Assembly: GCA_009776385.1 (NCBI GenBank)
Contig: WRFT01000005.1
Span: forward strand, 1 to 19,788
DNA from: Clostridia bacterium
GTDB taxonomy: Bacteria > Bacillota > Clostridia > Christensenellales > Aristaeellaceae
Reading direction: 5' to 3'
Length of the DNA stretch: 19,788 nt
The translations under genes and the position numbers were made by a program. Each line of letters opens with the position of its first letter. The stretch's first letter is position 1. Below are positions 6,590-14,989 of this stretch, in pieces. The notes under the pieces were generated by a model, which was not told where the DNA came from, made no database searches, and saw only the letters and a list, made by a program, of their open reading frames with translations.

Positions 6590-7342
6590 TTACTGCGTTA
6601 TCGCCCCGTCGCAAAATTCACAGCGCCCCTGCGCGTCAGGCACGGTGGTAGCTCCGCACAGCGGGCAGATTTGCGCGGTCTTGGGTGTGCCGGCGGCTAT
6701 GATATTATCCCGCGCGGTTTGACGTACTTGTGTCAACGCTTCTTTAATCTCTTCGGCGAGCGCCTCGCATTCGCGGTAATCATTGCTTCTGCGGCCAATT
6801 TCCGAGCTGCCGCTGGTCTCCGCCGATTTTATCTGTTGGTTGTTCAGCTTAAAACGTATTTCATTAAACCACGGATGGTTAACATGAATGGTAACATAAA
6901 AATCGTAGTAGTAAACATAGCGGGGCGGCGTATAGCTTACTTCCTTACCGTCGCTGCTTTTCTGTTTTTGTTCTGTTCTGCTGTCCTCAACATCGATCTG
7001 ACACCCTGTCACTTGCGAATAATCCAACACGTCCGGGTTTTCGTCTTCCAGTTTACGGGCGGCGGTTACGATAAATTTCCTTGCGTCCTCGTCCAGCAAC
7101 ACCTTTGTTCCCTTGCCTAATGTGCGGGTGGTATGAAACGTCGTGACTGCCGCTTTGTTCGCCTCGCGGTAAGCCAACTGTTCTTGAATGTCCGAAACCG
7201 TACTGCGTCTGCGATCACTGAAAAACGGGGAAAGCAATCTGGCGCAATCTTTGCACAGGTTTCCGTCTTCCAGTTTTCGATTGCCCAACAATCCAATCTT
7301 TCCGTTACAAATATCACATGATTTTTTATCAAATAATCCCAT
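6590..7342 (-). CDS. DUF4428 domain protein with two zinc-binding sites
   Basis: The protein has 250 residues and no signal peptide or membrane segment. Its N-terminus carries CDIC at residues 9-12 and CKDC at 30-33 with a K-L-E-D-G-N-L turn between, the treble-clef-like zinc site that marks DUF4428. The middle (about 75-190) is a beta-rich region with a YVYYYDFYVTIHV strand and a highly charged insert. The C-terminus holds a second zinc ribbon, CPLCG...CEFC. This arrangement suggests a cytoplasmic scaffold or nucleic-acid/protein-binding role rather than catalysis. AGGGAGGT lies 8 bases before the ATG. It stands between the SPFH zinc-ribbon gene (44 bases upstream) and the secreted protein (32 bases downstream), so the three are very probably co-transcribed. 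The biochemical function of DUF4428 is not known to me. Confidence 0.8.
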   Translation of the reverse strand: MGLFDKKSCDICNGKIGLLGNRKLEDGNLCKDCARLLSPFFSDRRRSTVSDIQEQLAYREANKAAVTTFHTTRTLGKGTKVLLDEDARKFIVTAARKLEDENPDVLDYSQVTGCQIDVEDSRTEQKQKSSDGKEVSYTPPRYVYYYDFYVTIHVNHPWFNEIRFKLNNQQIKSAETSGSSEIGRRSNDYRECEALAEEIKEALTQVRQTARDNIIAAGTPKTAQICPLCGATTVPDAQGRCEFCDGAITQ

Positions 7343-7386
7343 ATATCGTTACCTCCCTATCTATTAGACTTTTTATACAGCAAAAT

Positions 7387-8721
7387 TTAGGCTATGATAT
7401 CACTATCATTAAAAGGATCGGCACATTCCGGGCAAAACTTCGGTGGTTTTGTGGGATCTTCCGGTTCCCAACCGCATTTATCGCATTGATACTTAGGAAC
7501 ATCCGCGGGCTTCGGTTTTGCGCATTCTACACAGAACTTCCCTTTGTTAGTGGTTCCGCATGTGCAAACCCAGCCTTGCGCAACCGGCTGTGGCTTTCCG
7601 CATTCGGCGCAGAACTTCCCGGTGTTTCCGGTATGCCCGCAAGGACATGCCCAGCCTGAGGCGGACACGATTGTCGTTTGCGGTGCGGGTTGATTCGGCG
7701 GCTGCCCCTGTTGCTGGCTCATCGCAAACAGACTTTGAGCGTTCATACCGCCTGTCTGTTGGGCGAAACCCATACCCATGAAACCTGTCATGGCGCCTTT
7801 TTCATTGTTGGCTGCCGCTCTCATCGCGTCTGCCTGCGCGCCGACAAGCGTTGCCGCAGCCATCGTCGGATCACGCATGACCGCGCTCTTTTGCAGATCT
7901 TTAATCATCTGCTCGTCTTCTTCACTCGCTTTGACCGAGGAAACGCCGAATGAAACGATTTCAATTCCGCGTAAGTCACGCCATTTCGCTGACAAGACAT
8001 CATTAAGCGCTTCCGCCAGCTCTGCCGTGCGGCCGGGCAGCGCCGAATAGCGGATACCCATTTCGGATATTTTTGCAAACGCGGGTTGCAACGCGGTCAT
8101 CAGTTCGGTCTTCATCTGTCCTTCAATGGTGCCGCGCACATAGCTCGCCGCGACATTTCCGCATACGTTTGTGTAAAATAAAATGGGATTAATTATTCTG
8201 TAACTGTACTCGCCGAAACAGCGTATCGCAATATCTATATCCAGCCCGATATTCGTGTCCACCACACGGAACGGAACCGGATTCGGCGTACCATACTTAT
8301 TGCCAATCAATTCCTTGGTGTTAAAGTAGTATACCCGTGTGTCTTTTCCGGGAGCGCCGCCGAACTTGAGCCGCTCCCATACACTTTGCAGGGAAGCCAG
8401 CGCGTTTTCTTTCCAATCTCCCCCTGCGAACAACGACGGCTCGCCGCCCACGTCAAAAATAAACTCTCCGGGTTCCGCGCAAACATCCAATACCTTTCCC
8501 TGCTCAACAATAATCATACACTGTCCGTCAGCCACGGCGATCACCGAGCCGGTAGTGATAATATTGTCATCACCCCGCTTGTTGGATGAATGACCGGAGA
8601 CACGCTTTAAACCTTTGATTACCAATACATCCTCGGGTATTGCCTCGCAATAGAAGTATTCTTTCCATTGGTCAGCCAGAACACCCCTCGTCGCGCCCAA
8701 CGCGGCTCTGATAAGTCCCAT
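7387..8721 (-). CDS. SPFH domain protein with C-terminal zinc ribbons (YdjI/COG4260-like)
   Basis: The protein has 444 residues. The N-terminal half (about 25-290) is an SPFH/stomatin-prohibitin domain of the virion-core-protein-like COG4260 type, with the GSVIAVADGQCMIIVEQGKV strand pair, EPGEFIFD, and the RVVDTNIGLDIDIAIRC segment. A helical, Ala/Gln/Met-rich oligomerisation region follows (about 300-345). Three C-terminal zinc ribbons come next: CPCG...CAECG, CTCG...CVECA, and a rubredoxin-like CDKCGWEPEDP...CPECA. Bacillus YdjI has the same plan and works with the PspA-like YdjF in membrane stress; that parallel is from knowledge, not shown here. SPFH proteins assemble on the inner face of the membrane; this one has no obvious transmembrane helix. 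AAGGAGGAG six bases before the ATG is a very strong ribosome site. It is first in a three-gene operon and has a good promoter upstream. Confidence 0.88.
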   Translation of the reverse strand: MGLIRAALGATRGVLADQWKEYFYCEAIPEDVLVIKGLKRVSGHSSNKRGDDNIITTGSVIAVADGQCMIIVEQGKVLDVCAEPGEFIFDVGGEPSLFAGGDWKENALASLQSVWERLKFGGAPGKDTRVYYFNTKELIGNKYGTPNPVPFRVVDTNIGLDIDIAIRCFGEYSYRIINPILFYTNVCGNVAASYVRGTIEGQMKTELMTALQPAFAKISEMGIRYSALPGRTAELAEALNDVLSAKWRDLRGIEIVSFGVSSVKASEEDEQMIKDLQKSAVMRDPTMAAATLVGAQADAMRAAANNEKGAMTGFMGMGFAQQTGGMNAQSLFAMSQQQGQPPNQPAPQTTIVSASGWACPCGHTGNTGKFCAECGKPQPVAQGWVCTCGTTNKGKFCVECAKPKPADVPKYQCDKCGWEPEDPTKPPKFCPECADPFNDSDIIA

Positions 8722-8854
8722 TGCTACTCCTCCTTTGGTAATTGATATGGTATTGACTCAACCATTAAATGAAAGTTTTCACTTTGCAAACGCTGTCGGA
8801 TGCTTTTTTGTGTTATAGATGGTTGGAATCGTCTTTAATAACATTTATTGCCTG

Positions 8855-8881
8855 GTACCATTCTACTATGATGTACCATTC
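8855..8881. repeat. 9-bp direct repeat across the SPFH operon promoter (candidate operator)
   Basis: GTACCATTC occurs at 8855-8863 and again, identically, at 8873-8881, so the copies start 18 bases apart, nearly two helical turns. The first overlaps the -10 element and the second lies in the spacer next to the -35 element of the minus-strand promoter. Placement and exact identity suggest binding sites for a regulator on one face of the DNA. No regulator gene is in the window. Confidence 0.45.
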
Positions 8882-8888
8882 AGTTCAA
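8860..8888 (-). promoter_or_regulatory. Sigma-A-type promoter of the SPFH operon
   Basis: On the minus strand, TTGAAC (8888-8883) and TAGAAT (8865-8860) are separated by 17 bases. Each element has at least four consensus matches. Transcription would start near 8853 and leave a 5' leader of about 130 bases before the SPFH start at 8721, long enough for further control. The surrounding 8722-8980 interval is AT-rich and otherwise contains only weak inverted repeats, for example AAAGT/ACTTT at 8772-8785. A plus-strand promoter for rbgA must also lie here; the best I see, TTGCTT...TAAGAT near 8917-8944 with 16 bases between, is weak. Confidence 0.6.
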
Positions 8889-8980
8889 TAGTATTATTTC
8901 ATTATTCTATCGTGACTTGCTTTTTTACCAGAAAACAGTAAGATGAAGCAGAAGCTATATTTTCTTTATGGAAGTGTTGT

Positions 8981-9883
8981 ATGCAAGTTCACTGGTATCC
9001 GGGCCATATGGCAAAATCCAAACGGCTCTTAGCCGATCAAATCAAACGCGTCGATATAGTCATTGAGCTATGCGACGCGCGGCTGCCGCTGGCCAGCCGA
9101 AATCCCGCGTTGTGGGAGATGACGCGTCATAAAACGCGCATTCTGGTATTAAACAAGGCGGATTTAGCCGATACCAAGTTAACCGAAAGCTGGCTTAACG
9201 CCCTAAAAACAGAAAACATCAACGTATACAGCCACGTGTCGGGTTCGGGCAAAGCCGCGCGTGTGCTCAAGTGGATAGAAAGCGCAAGCCGCGTCTATGT
9301 ACAAAGAGCGATGGCAAAAGGGGTGCGTAAAACCGTCCGCGCCATGGTTATTGGTATTCCCAATGTTGGGAAAAGCACGTTCATCAACGATCTTTCAGGC
9401 GCGGCAGTTGCCAAGGTAGCGGATAAGCCGGGTGTAACAAGGTCGGTACAATGGATGAAGATCTCACCCTATTTAGAGGTTATGGATACTCCGGGCCTCC
9501 TTTGGCCCAAATTGGAAGATCAGCTGTCGGCGATTAAACTGTGTTATATCGGTACATTAAAAGACGAAATTGTAGATATGGAGACGCTGGCGATATCTTT
9601 GCTGGAGGATCTGTTGCGTATATGTCCCGATAAGGTTAAAGAGCGCTATAAGCTTGCCGATACAACCCTAAAGGGCTTGGCGTTGTTAGAAGCCGCCTGC
9701 CGAGGGCGCGGGTTTTTGATAAAGGGCGGCGCGCCCGATATTTATAGAGGCAGCGCTGTCGTCATGGATGAGTTTCGCGCGGGGAAATTAGGACGCATCA
9801 CATTGGAGATGCCCGTGACGGACACGAAGGAAGGACGCGCAGTGGTTTCTATAAAGAATGACAGCGCGGCGGCTGAAGATTAG
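8981..9883 (+). CDS. rbgA: Ribosome biogenesis GTPase RbgA (YlqF)
   Basis: This 300-residue circularly permuted GTPase acts late in 50S subunit assembly, helping place L16 and other late proteins. The permuted motif order is visible: VHWYPGHMAK at the N-terminus, the G4 motif NKAD at 58-61, then G1 GIPNVGKST at 125-133 and G3 DTPG at 169-172 followed by the family's LLWPK. The C-terminal ~100 residues form the helical ANTAR-like RNA-binding region. Bacillus RbgA has 282 residues, so this one carries a slightly longer tail (KNDSAAAED). GGAAG six bases before the ATG serves as ribosome site. The gene ends with TAG, and rnhB starts 4 bases later. rplS, its usual upstream neighbour, is about 4.4 kb away and inverted here. 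Confidence 0.96.
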   Translation: MQVHWYPGHMAKSKRLLADQIKRVDIVIELCDARLPLASRNPALWEMTRHKTRILVLNKADLADTKLTESWLNALKTENINVYSHVSGSGKAARVLKWIESASRVYVQRAMAKGVRKTVRAMVIGIPNVGKSTFINDLSGAAVAKVADKPGVTRSVQWMKISPYLEVMDTPGLLWPKLEDQLSAIKLCYIGTLKDEIVDMETLAISLLEDLLRICPDKVKERYKLADTTLKGLALLEAACRGRGFLIKGGAPDIYRGSAVVMDEFRAGKLGRITLEMPVTDTKEGRAVVSIKNDSAAAED

Positions 9884-9887
9884 TATC

Positions 9888-10508
9888 ATGCAAAAAATAT
9901 CACGGTTGCAAAGGGTACAAACACTGCTGTTATGCGACAAGCCGTATTGGGAGCGCGGCATCGTGATTGCCGGCATCGATGAAGCGGGGCGCGGCTCGTT
10001 AGCCGGAAGCGTCGTTTCCGCCTGTGTCGTGATGCCCGCGCGGGATATTATTGAATGGATTGATGACAGCAAAAAATTAACCGAAAAACGCAGAGAATCG
10101 GTTTACGAAGCGATTCTTAAAAAGGCTGTCTGTATAGGCGTGGGTGAGGCATCGCCGGGTGAAATAGACAGCATGAATATTCTAAACGCGACGAAGCTAT
10201 CCATGCGCAGGGCGGCGGAACAGGTTCCGGCTGAGTTATTTCTCATCGATGCGGTCACGCGCGTCGGGTTATCAGCCGAAGAGCGCCCTATCGTTCATGG
10301 TGACGCGATATGTTATAATATCGCGGCGGCCAGTATCGTGGCAAAAGTTGTGCGGGACAGGCAGATGAGGCAGATGCATCTCGTTTACCCTGAGTATGGC
10401 TTCGACAGGAACAAAGGATACGGTACGTACGAGCATATACAAGCGCTGCGTATCATAGGGCCTTGTCCGGAGCATAGGCAAACGTTCATCCGAAAATTTA
10501 TCGCATGA
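9888..10508 (+). CDS. rnhB: Ribonuclease HII
   Basis: This 206-residue enzyme cleaves RNA in RNA-DNA hybrids and removes single ribonucleotides misincorporated into DNA. Catalytic acids are in place: D31-E32 in GIDEAGRG, the aspartate in LFLIDA, and the one in ASIVAKVVRDRQM. The substrate-contact region DDSKKLTEKRRE and the C-terminal PEYGFDRNKGYGT...H motif are typical. One deviation is GRGSLAGSV, where the family usually has prolines at both serine positions. The ATG at 9888 lies 4 bases after the rbgA stop. An in-frame ATG at 9858 would overlap rbgA and has no better ribosome site. The stop overlaps the yraN start in ATGA. Confidence 0.95.
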   Translation: MQKISRLQRVQTLLLCDKPYWERGIVIAGIDEAGRGSLAGSVVSACVVMPARDIIEWIDDSKKLTEKRRESVYEAILKKAVCIGVGEASPGEIDSMNILNATKLSMRRAAEQVPAELFLIDAVTRVGLSAEERPIVHGDAICYNIAAASIVAKVVRDRQMRQMHLVYPEYGFDRNKGYGTYEHIQALRIIGPCPEHRQTFIRKFIA

Positions 10509-10846
10509 GTGAAGCTTATTCATCCGGTATCAGGGGAGAAAAAGTCGCGTTGGAGTTCCTAACGCAAAAAGGTTTTGTTCATGTTACCTCCCGTTTTCGT
10601 TATGGCAGCGGCGAAATTGACCTTATTGCCAAAGATGGGGAAACAACGGTTTTTATCGAGGTAAAGGCACGTTTGGAAGGGGAGCCGGGCAGTGGGCTCA
10701 TTTCGGTTACGCCTAAGAAGCAAAAGCGTTTAAGGAACACTGCCCTTTGGTACGCGGTGCAAAACGGTTTGACGGAAACCTCGTTGCGGTTTGATGTCAT
10801 CGAAATAACACCGCATGGTATCATACATGTAGAAAACGCATTCTAA
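10505..10846 (+). CDS. yraN: UPF0102 (YraN) endonuclease-like protein
   Basis: The protein has 113 residues and belongs to the YraN/UPF0102 family, which adopts a restriction-endonuclease-like (PD-(D/E)xK) fold and commonly follows rnhB. The core motif is intact: GEIDLIAKDG followed by a strand ending FIEVKAR, which supplies the D and E-x-K of the nuclease fold. An N-terminal G-x-x-G-E-K-V-A-x-x-F helix and the C-terminal RFDVIEI strand also match. Cellular role is not settled; Holliday-junction or DNA-uptake functions have been proposed for the family. The ATG overlaps the rnhB TGA by 4 bases, so translation is coupled. Confidence 0.93.
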   Translation: MSEAYSSGIRGEKVALEFLTQKGFVHVTSRFRYGSGEIDLIAKDGETTVFIEVKARLEGEPGSGLISVTPKKQKRLRNTALWYAVQNGLTETSLRFDVIEITPHGIIHVENAF

Positions 10847-10873
10847 ATCGCGTAAAGGCGGATGGTATATAAC

Positions 10874-13800
10874 ATGAGACGATGGTGTCTGGTAGCCGCA
10901 TTAATTTTTATCCTTCTGATGTCTGCATATGTTATGGCTGATGAAATGTCGGAAAACCTTATTCAAAACGGCGGGTTTGAAACCATTGATGAAAACGGGT
11001 TACCCGCTTTTTGGGAAATGGAAGTATACGCCGAAGCGGATACGCTTTTCCTGGTTTCATCTGCTTCCCATTCAGGTGAAAATGCCGCGATGATACGCAG
11101 CGGTGATATGAACGACGCGCGTTTTTCTCAAACAGTCGCGGTCGATCCGGAAAGCCTGTATTGCCTTTCAGGGTATATTAAAACAGGCAGGATACCGGAT
11201 GCGGGATCCGGCGCAAACATATCCGTCTCCGGGGTCTACTATCATCTGGACGGCTTATTTGATACAAATGGTCAATGGCATTACTTTGTCGATTACGGCG
11301 AAACGGGTATAGACCAAACAAGTGTCACGGTCTATGCCCGGTTAGGAGGTTACGGCGGGGAAAGCAAGGGTGAGGCGGCGTTTGACGATATACAGTTGGT
11401 GAAGGTCGCTTCGCTGCCGGATGACATCGTAGCCAAAATTTGGTACCCGGTTGAAAATTCCCGTGAATATACGGGCACGGCTTATAATGAGCCGGATGTG
11501 TATCAAGCGCCCGCCGGTTCGTTTTATCCATGGCTCATCGGTATGGCGGCGTTGTTTTTATTAATGGTACTTTACCACGCGAGGCGTACCGGGGACGACT
11601 TCAATTTAGTTAAGCCGCGTTTTGAAAAATCACCCTATATCGTCTTTTTTACGGGCTTGTTGATATCTTTTAGCGTGAGGCTCTTCATTGGTTATACCGT
11701 TACCGGATACGATGTGGATATCAGTTGCTTCTTGAGTTGGGGCGGCAGTATGGTAAGGCACGGACCGGGCGCGTTTTATCAAAATGTTTCCTTCTGCGAT
11801 TATATCCCGGGATACCTGTATGTGTTATGGCTTAAAGGCGCTCTCTTTACATCCGACTATTCATTGAACCTGTTAATTATTAAAACCGTACCGATAATCT
11901 GCGACGCATTGGGCGCTTACCTCATTTTCCGTGAAGGCAAAAAGGAGTTAAACCATAAAGCCGCCTCCGCGTTGGGGTTATTATACGCGTTTAATCCGGC
12001 TATAGCCTTAACGAGTGCCGCATGGGGCCAGATTGACAGCGTTTACACATTCTTTCTCCTCCTTACTGTCATTTATACCGTCAAACGGAAATGGCGTTTG
12101 GCAATCCCGCTGTACGTTCTCTCCGTGCTCATCAAGCCGCAGGCACTCCTGTTTGGGCCATTGGGGCTGGCCGCGCTTTTTGTCGATATCAACGCAACAA
12201 AAACCGATGTAAAAAAGCTTGTGACAGGCTTAGTAATCGGGTTGTATGTGGCGCTGCTCGTCATCGTTCCTTTTAACGGCACGCAAGAACTGGGCTGGAT
12301 CTTCGGGAAATACGCGGAAACGCTCTCGTCTTATCCGCATACCACCATTAATACGGCAAACTTCTTTTATCTGTTTGATAATAACTGGGGCTCGTTAACA
12401 CGCACGGTGCCGATGCCCATGACCTTGTCCGCCATCATTACCGGGCTTACGCTCATCTTCTTTAAGCTGCGAAAACGGCAAGATTGGAACGCTTATAAAT
12501 TGGGCGGAGCGGCTCTTTTTTTAGCTGCCTCTGCGGCAGCATTTATCTTCCGGGATATCTGGACATTTGAAGTTTTCGGGTACATGATCATCTTGTTAGC
12601 CGTATCCTATTCTATATTCTGCTTTGTGAAAGGCGGGCAGTTGAAGCATTTACCCTTGATTGGCGGTGTCATGCTGCTGTTGTTGTTTGCCTTCGGCATC
12701 CGCATGCATGAAAGGTACATTTTCCCTGCTTTGATTCTTCTGACACTAGCCTATGTTAAGAACAAGGACTGGCGTATCCTTCTGATTATGGCGCTCATAT
12801 CGGGTGTCATGCTCATCAACTGCGGGATAATTCTGGATAATTCCATCAGATTCGGTAGAAATATGGGGCATCTGAACGCCGATACGCAGATTGTCAATCA
12901 GGCGATTTCCCTCATCAATGTCGGCACGGCGCTATTCGCGCTTTTTGTCATGCGCGATCTAACCGTAAAGGCTTCCGAGCCAAAAACGCTGACATGCCGT
13001 AACTATAACGGGAAAAGGCCGCGTGAAAGCTTTCAGCATGCGCAGGAAGCGTTGCTGCGCCCTTCCGACACAAGATTACATATGACGTTACGCGATTATC
13101 TTATCATGCTGGGCGTGACGGCGCTCTATGCTGTTTTGGCATTGGTTAATTTGGGCAGTGTCAAAGCGCCTCAGACATATTATGCTTCGAAAAACGCTGA
13201 GGATGAAATTATTTTCGATCTGGGAGAGGAAACTTCTTTCAGCATGCTGTATTACGCGCAGGTCAGTTATGATAAATTTGAGGTGCGTGTATCGCCGGAT
13301 GGCTTTCAATGGTCCGAGGAATATCTGGCGAACATGTCACAGGGAGATTGTTTTCGCTGGAAGTATCTAACTTCTTGGTTTTTAAACTGGAAAGACCAGG
13401 TTGAGTACAATAACGGCGATATTATTTGGCTGGAAGGACGATTTGTTAAAATTACCCCGAAGCAAACCGACCTGGTGCTCTGCGAGGTCATTTTCAGAGG
13501 CCTAGACGGAAATCGCATTACCGCGAGTGCTGTCACCGACTCAGCGTTGCTGCTGTTGGATGAACAGGATACGCTGACAGGGGAACCCGGTTGGTACAAC
13601 GGAACCTATTTCGATGAGATTTACCATGCCAGGACGGCTTATGAGCATGCGCACGCTTTTGATGAAGATGCGGTTGAAAAAGGGGTTTTCCCTTACGAAA
13701 CAACACATCCTCCTCTCGGCAAGGTTATTATGTCCTGGAGCGTGATGATTTTTGGCATGACACCGTTTGGCTGGCGGTTTGCGGGCGCGTTGATGGGTAT

Positions 13801-14977
13801 ACTGATGCTACCCGTCATGTACTTGCTGGGAAAGAGGCTCTTTGGCAAAACGAGGTATGCCGCTGCCGCCATGCTTTTAATGGCGTTGGATACCATGCAT
13901 TTCACGCAGACGCGTATCGCCACGATAGACAGTTTTGCCGTGTTCTTCATCATGTTAGCTTACTATTTTATGCTGCGTTTTATGAAGGCGGATGTATGGG
14001 GTAAAGGGTTTGCAAAGTCGATGATCCCCCTGTTTTTCAGCGGCCTGTTCATGGGGCTATCCATCGCAAGCAAATGGATAGGCTTCTATGCGGCCATTGG
14101 GTTGGCGGTATTATTCTTTTATACTGTTGGCCGGCACATCATGCAATGGCGTGCCGCCAAAACGATGGACGCTGTCACCGGTGACAGGATGAAGGCGGTA
14201 GCGCGCGCCCGATATTTCGGGCTAACGGATACATTGGGACGCTGTTTAGCGTGCATCGTATTCTTTATCGTCATTCCGTTGATAGTTTATTATGTTTCCT
14301 ATATCCCTTACTTTAATACGACCGGCGGTGTTACCATCGAAAAGGTGGTGGAAGCCGCTATCGGAAGAGATTACGGTTCCGGCATTCGTTCCGGCGGTAT
14401 GCTCGGGTATCATGCCACACCGAATCTGGGAATGGATCATCCCTTCTATTCACCATGGCATGAATGGCCGCTTATCTTAAAACCAATGTATTACGCATCC
14501 GCCAACTATATGCCGGAAGGCTACTCGTACAGCTTGTTTTTAACGGGCAATCCCGCGGTCTGGTGGGGAGGGTTGGCGGCTTTATTCATAACTGTCGGTA
14601 TATGGATCAACCGGCACTTCTTAAACACAGCCGGGGGCATACGGTTTTCCATTCGCGCTTACGATGGTCAGATAACATGGGGGTATGTTCTGATAGGCTT
14701 CCTTAGCCAATACCTGCCGTGGGTCCTCGTGCCAAGGGGGACTTACATCTATCATTATTTCGCGTCGCTTCCTTTCATAATGTTAGCGACGGTTGGCGTT
14801 TTCTGCCTGGCAGGCCGGAAATTCGGCAAGAAGGCGGACATAGCCCTCTATATCTTTTTAGGCCTGGCGGCCGGTTGCTTTATTATCCTCTATCCGTACG
14901 CGTCGGGAATAACCGTGCCCGTAAGCTGGCTGGATTTTGCCCGAAACCTAATGATCAAACGGAATATATACTACTAA
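10874..14977 (+). CDS. Giant membrane glycosyltransferase: two GT-C modules with CBM-like and F5/8C-like domains
   Basis: This 1367-residue polytopic protein appears to be a fusion. In order: an uncleaved or cleaved signal segment (MRRW, hydrophobic core, ...VMA); a carbohydrate-binding-like domain (about 28-176, beginning ENLIQNGGFE and ending AAFDDIQLVKV, as in CBM4/9-type modules); transmembrane helices starting near 219; a first GT-C enzyme (about 254-700) with GYDVDISCFLSWG and SAAWGQIDSVY, like Gpi18/GT87-type polyprenyl-phosphate mannosyltransferases; a cytoplasmic basic linker; a helix near 741-762; an extracytoplasmic beta domain (about 770-885, F5/8-type-C-like); and a second GT-C enzyme of GT39/PMT type (about 902-1367) with NGTYFDEIYHARTA, THPPLGK and SIASKWIGFY. 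GT39 enzymes transfer mannose from lipid-phosphate carriers onto proteins or glycans outside the membrane. The ATG at 10874 gives the cleaner signal segment; one at 10862 is possible. It interrupts an otherwise housekeeping run. Confidence 0.85.
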   Translation: MRRWCLVAALIFILLMSAYVMADEMSENLIQNGGFETIDENGLPAFWEMEVYAEADTLFLVSSASHSGENAAMIRSGDMNDARFSQTVAVDPESLYCLSGYIKTGRIPDAGSGANISVSGVYYHLDGLFDTNGQWHYFVDYGETGIDQTSVTVYARLGGYGGESKGEAAFDDIQLVKVASLPDDIVAKIWYPVENSREYTGTAYNEPDVYQAPAGSFYPWLIGMAALFLLMVLYHARRTGDDFNLVKPRFEKSPYIVFFTGLLISFSVRLFIGYTVTGYDVDISCFLSWGGSMVRHGPGAFYQNVSFCDYIPGYLYVLWLKGALFTSDYSLNLLIIKTVPIICDALGAYLIFREGKKELNHKAASALGLLYAFNPAIALTSAAWGQIDSVYTFFLLLTVIYTVKRKWRLAIPLYVLSVLIKPQALLFGPLGLAALFVDINATKTDVKKLVTGLVIGLYVALLVIVPFNGTQELGWIFGKYAETLSSYPHTTINTANFFYLFDNNWGSLTRTVPMPMTLSAIITGLTLIFFKLRKRQDWNAYKLGGAALFLAASAAAFIFRDIWTFEVFGYMIILLAVSYSIFCFVKGGQLKHLPLIGGVMLLLLFAFGIRMHERYIFPALILLTLAYVKNKDWRILLIMALISGVMLINCGIILDNSIRFGRNMGHLNADTQIVNQAISLINVGTALFALFVMRDLTVKASEPKTLTCRNYNGKRPRESFQHAQEALLRPSDTRLHMTLRDYLIMLGVTALYAVLALVNLGSVKAPQTYYASKNAEDEIIFDLGEETSFSMLYYAQVSYDKFEVRVSPDGFQWSEEYLANMSQGDCFRWKYLTSWFLNWKDQVEYNNGDIIWLEGRFVKITPKQTDLVLCEVIFRGLDGNRITASAVTDSALLLLDEQDTLTGEPGWYNGTYFDEIYHARTAYEHAHAFDEDAVEKGVFPYETTHPPLGKVIMSWSVMIFGMTPFGWRFAGALMGILMLPVMYLLGKRLFGKTRYAAAAMLLMALDTMHFTQTRIATIDSFAVFFIMLAYYFMLRFMKADVWGKGFAKSMIPLFFSGLFMGLSIASKWIGFYAAIGLAVLFFYTVGRHIMQWRAAKTMDAVTGDRMKAVARARYFGLTDTLGRCLACIVFFIVIPLIVYYVSYIPYFNTTGGVTIEKVVEAAIGRDYGSGIRSGGMLGYHATPNLGMDHPFYSPWHEWPLILKPMYYASANYMPEGYSYSLFLTGNPAVWWGGLAALFITVGIWINRHFLNTAGGIRFSIRAYDGQITWGYVLIGFLSQYLPWVLVPRGTYIYHYFASLPFIMLATVGVFCLAGRKFGKKADIALYIFLGLAAGCFIILYPYASGITVPVSWLDFARNLMIKRNIYY

Positions 14978-14989
14978 GAGGTGACGGGT

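Noticed and set aside
8772..8790. AAAGT/ACTTT inverted repeat and TTTGCAAA palindrome in the SPFH leader
   Set aside because: Short and AT-rich, as expected by chance in this intergenic region; not enough for a riboswitch or terminator call.
9788..10072. A 94-codon minus-strand frame across the rbgA-rnhB junction
   Set aside because: It is antisense to two conserved genes and its translation is low-complexity without motif.
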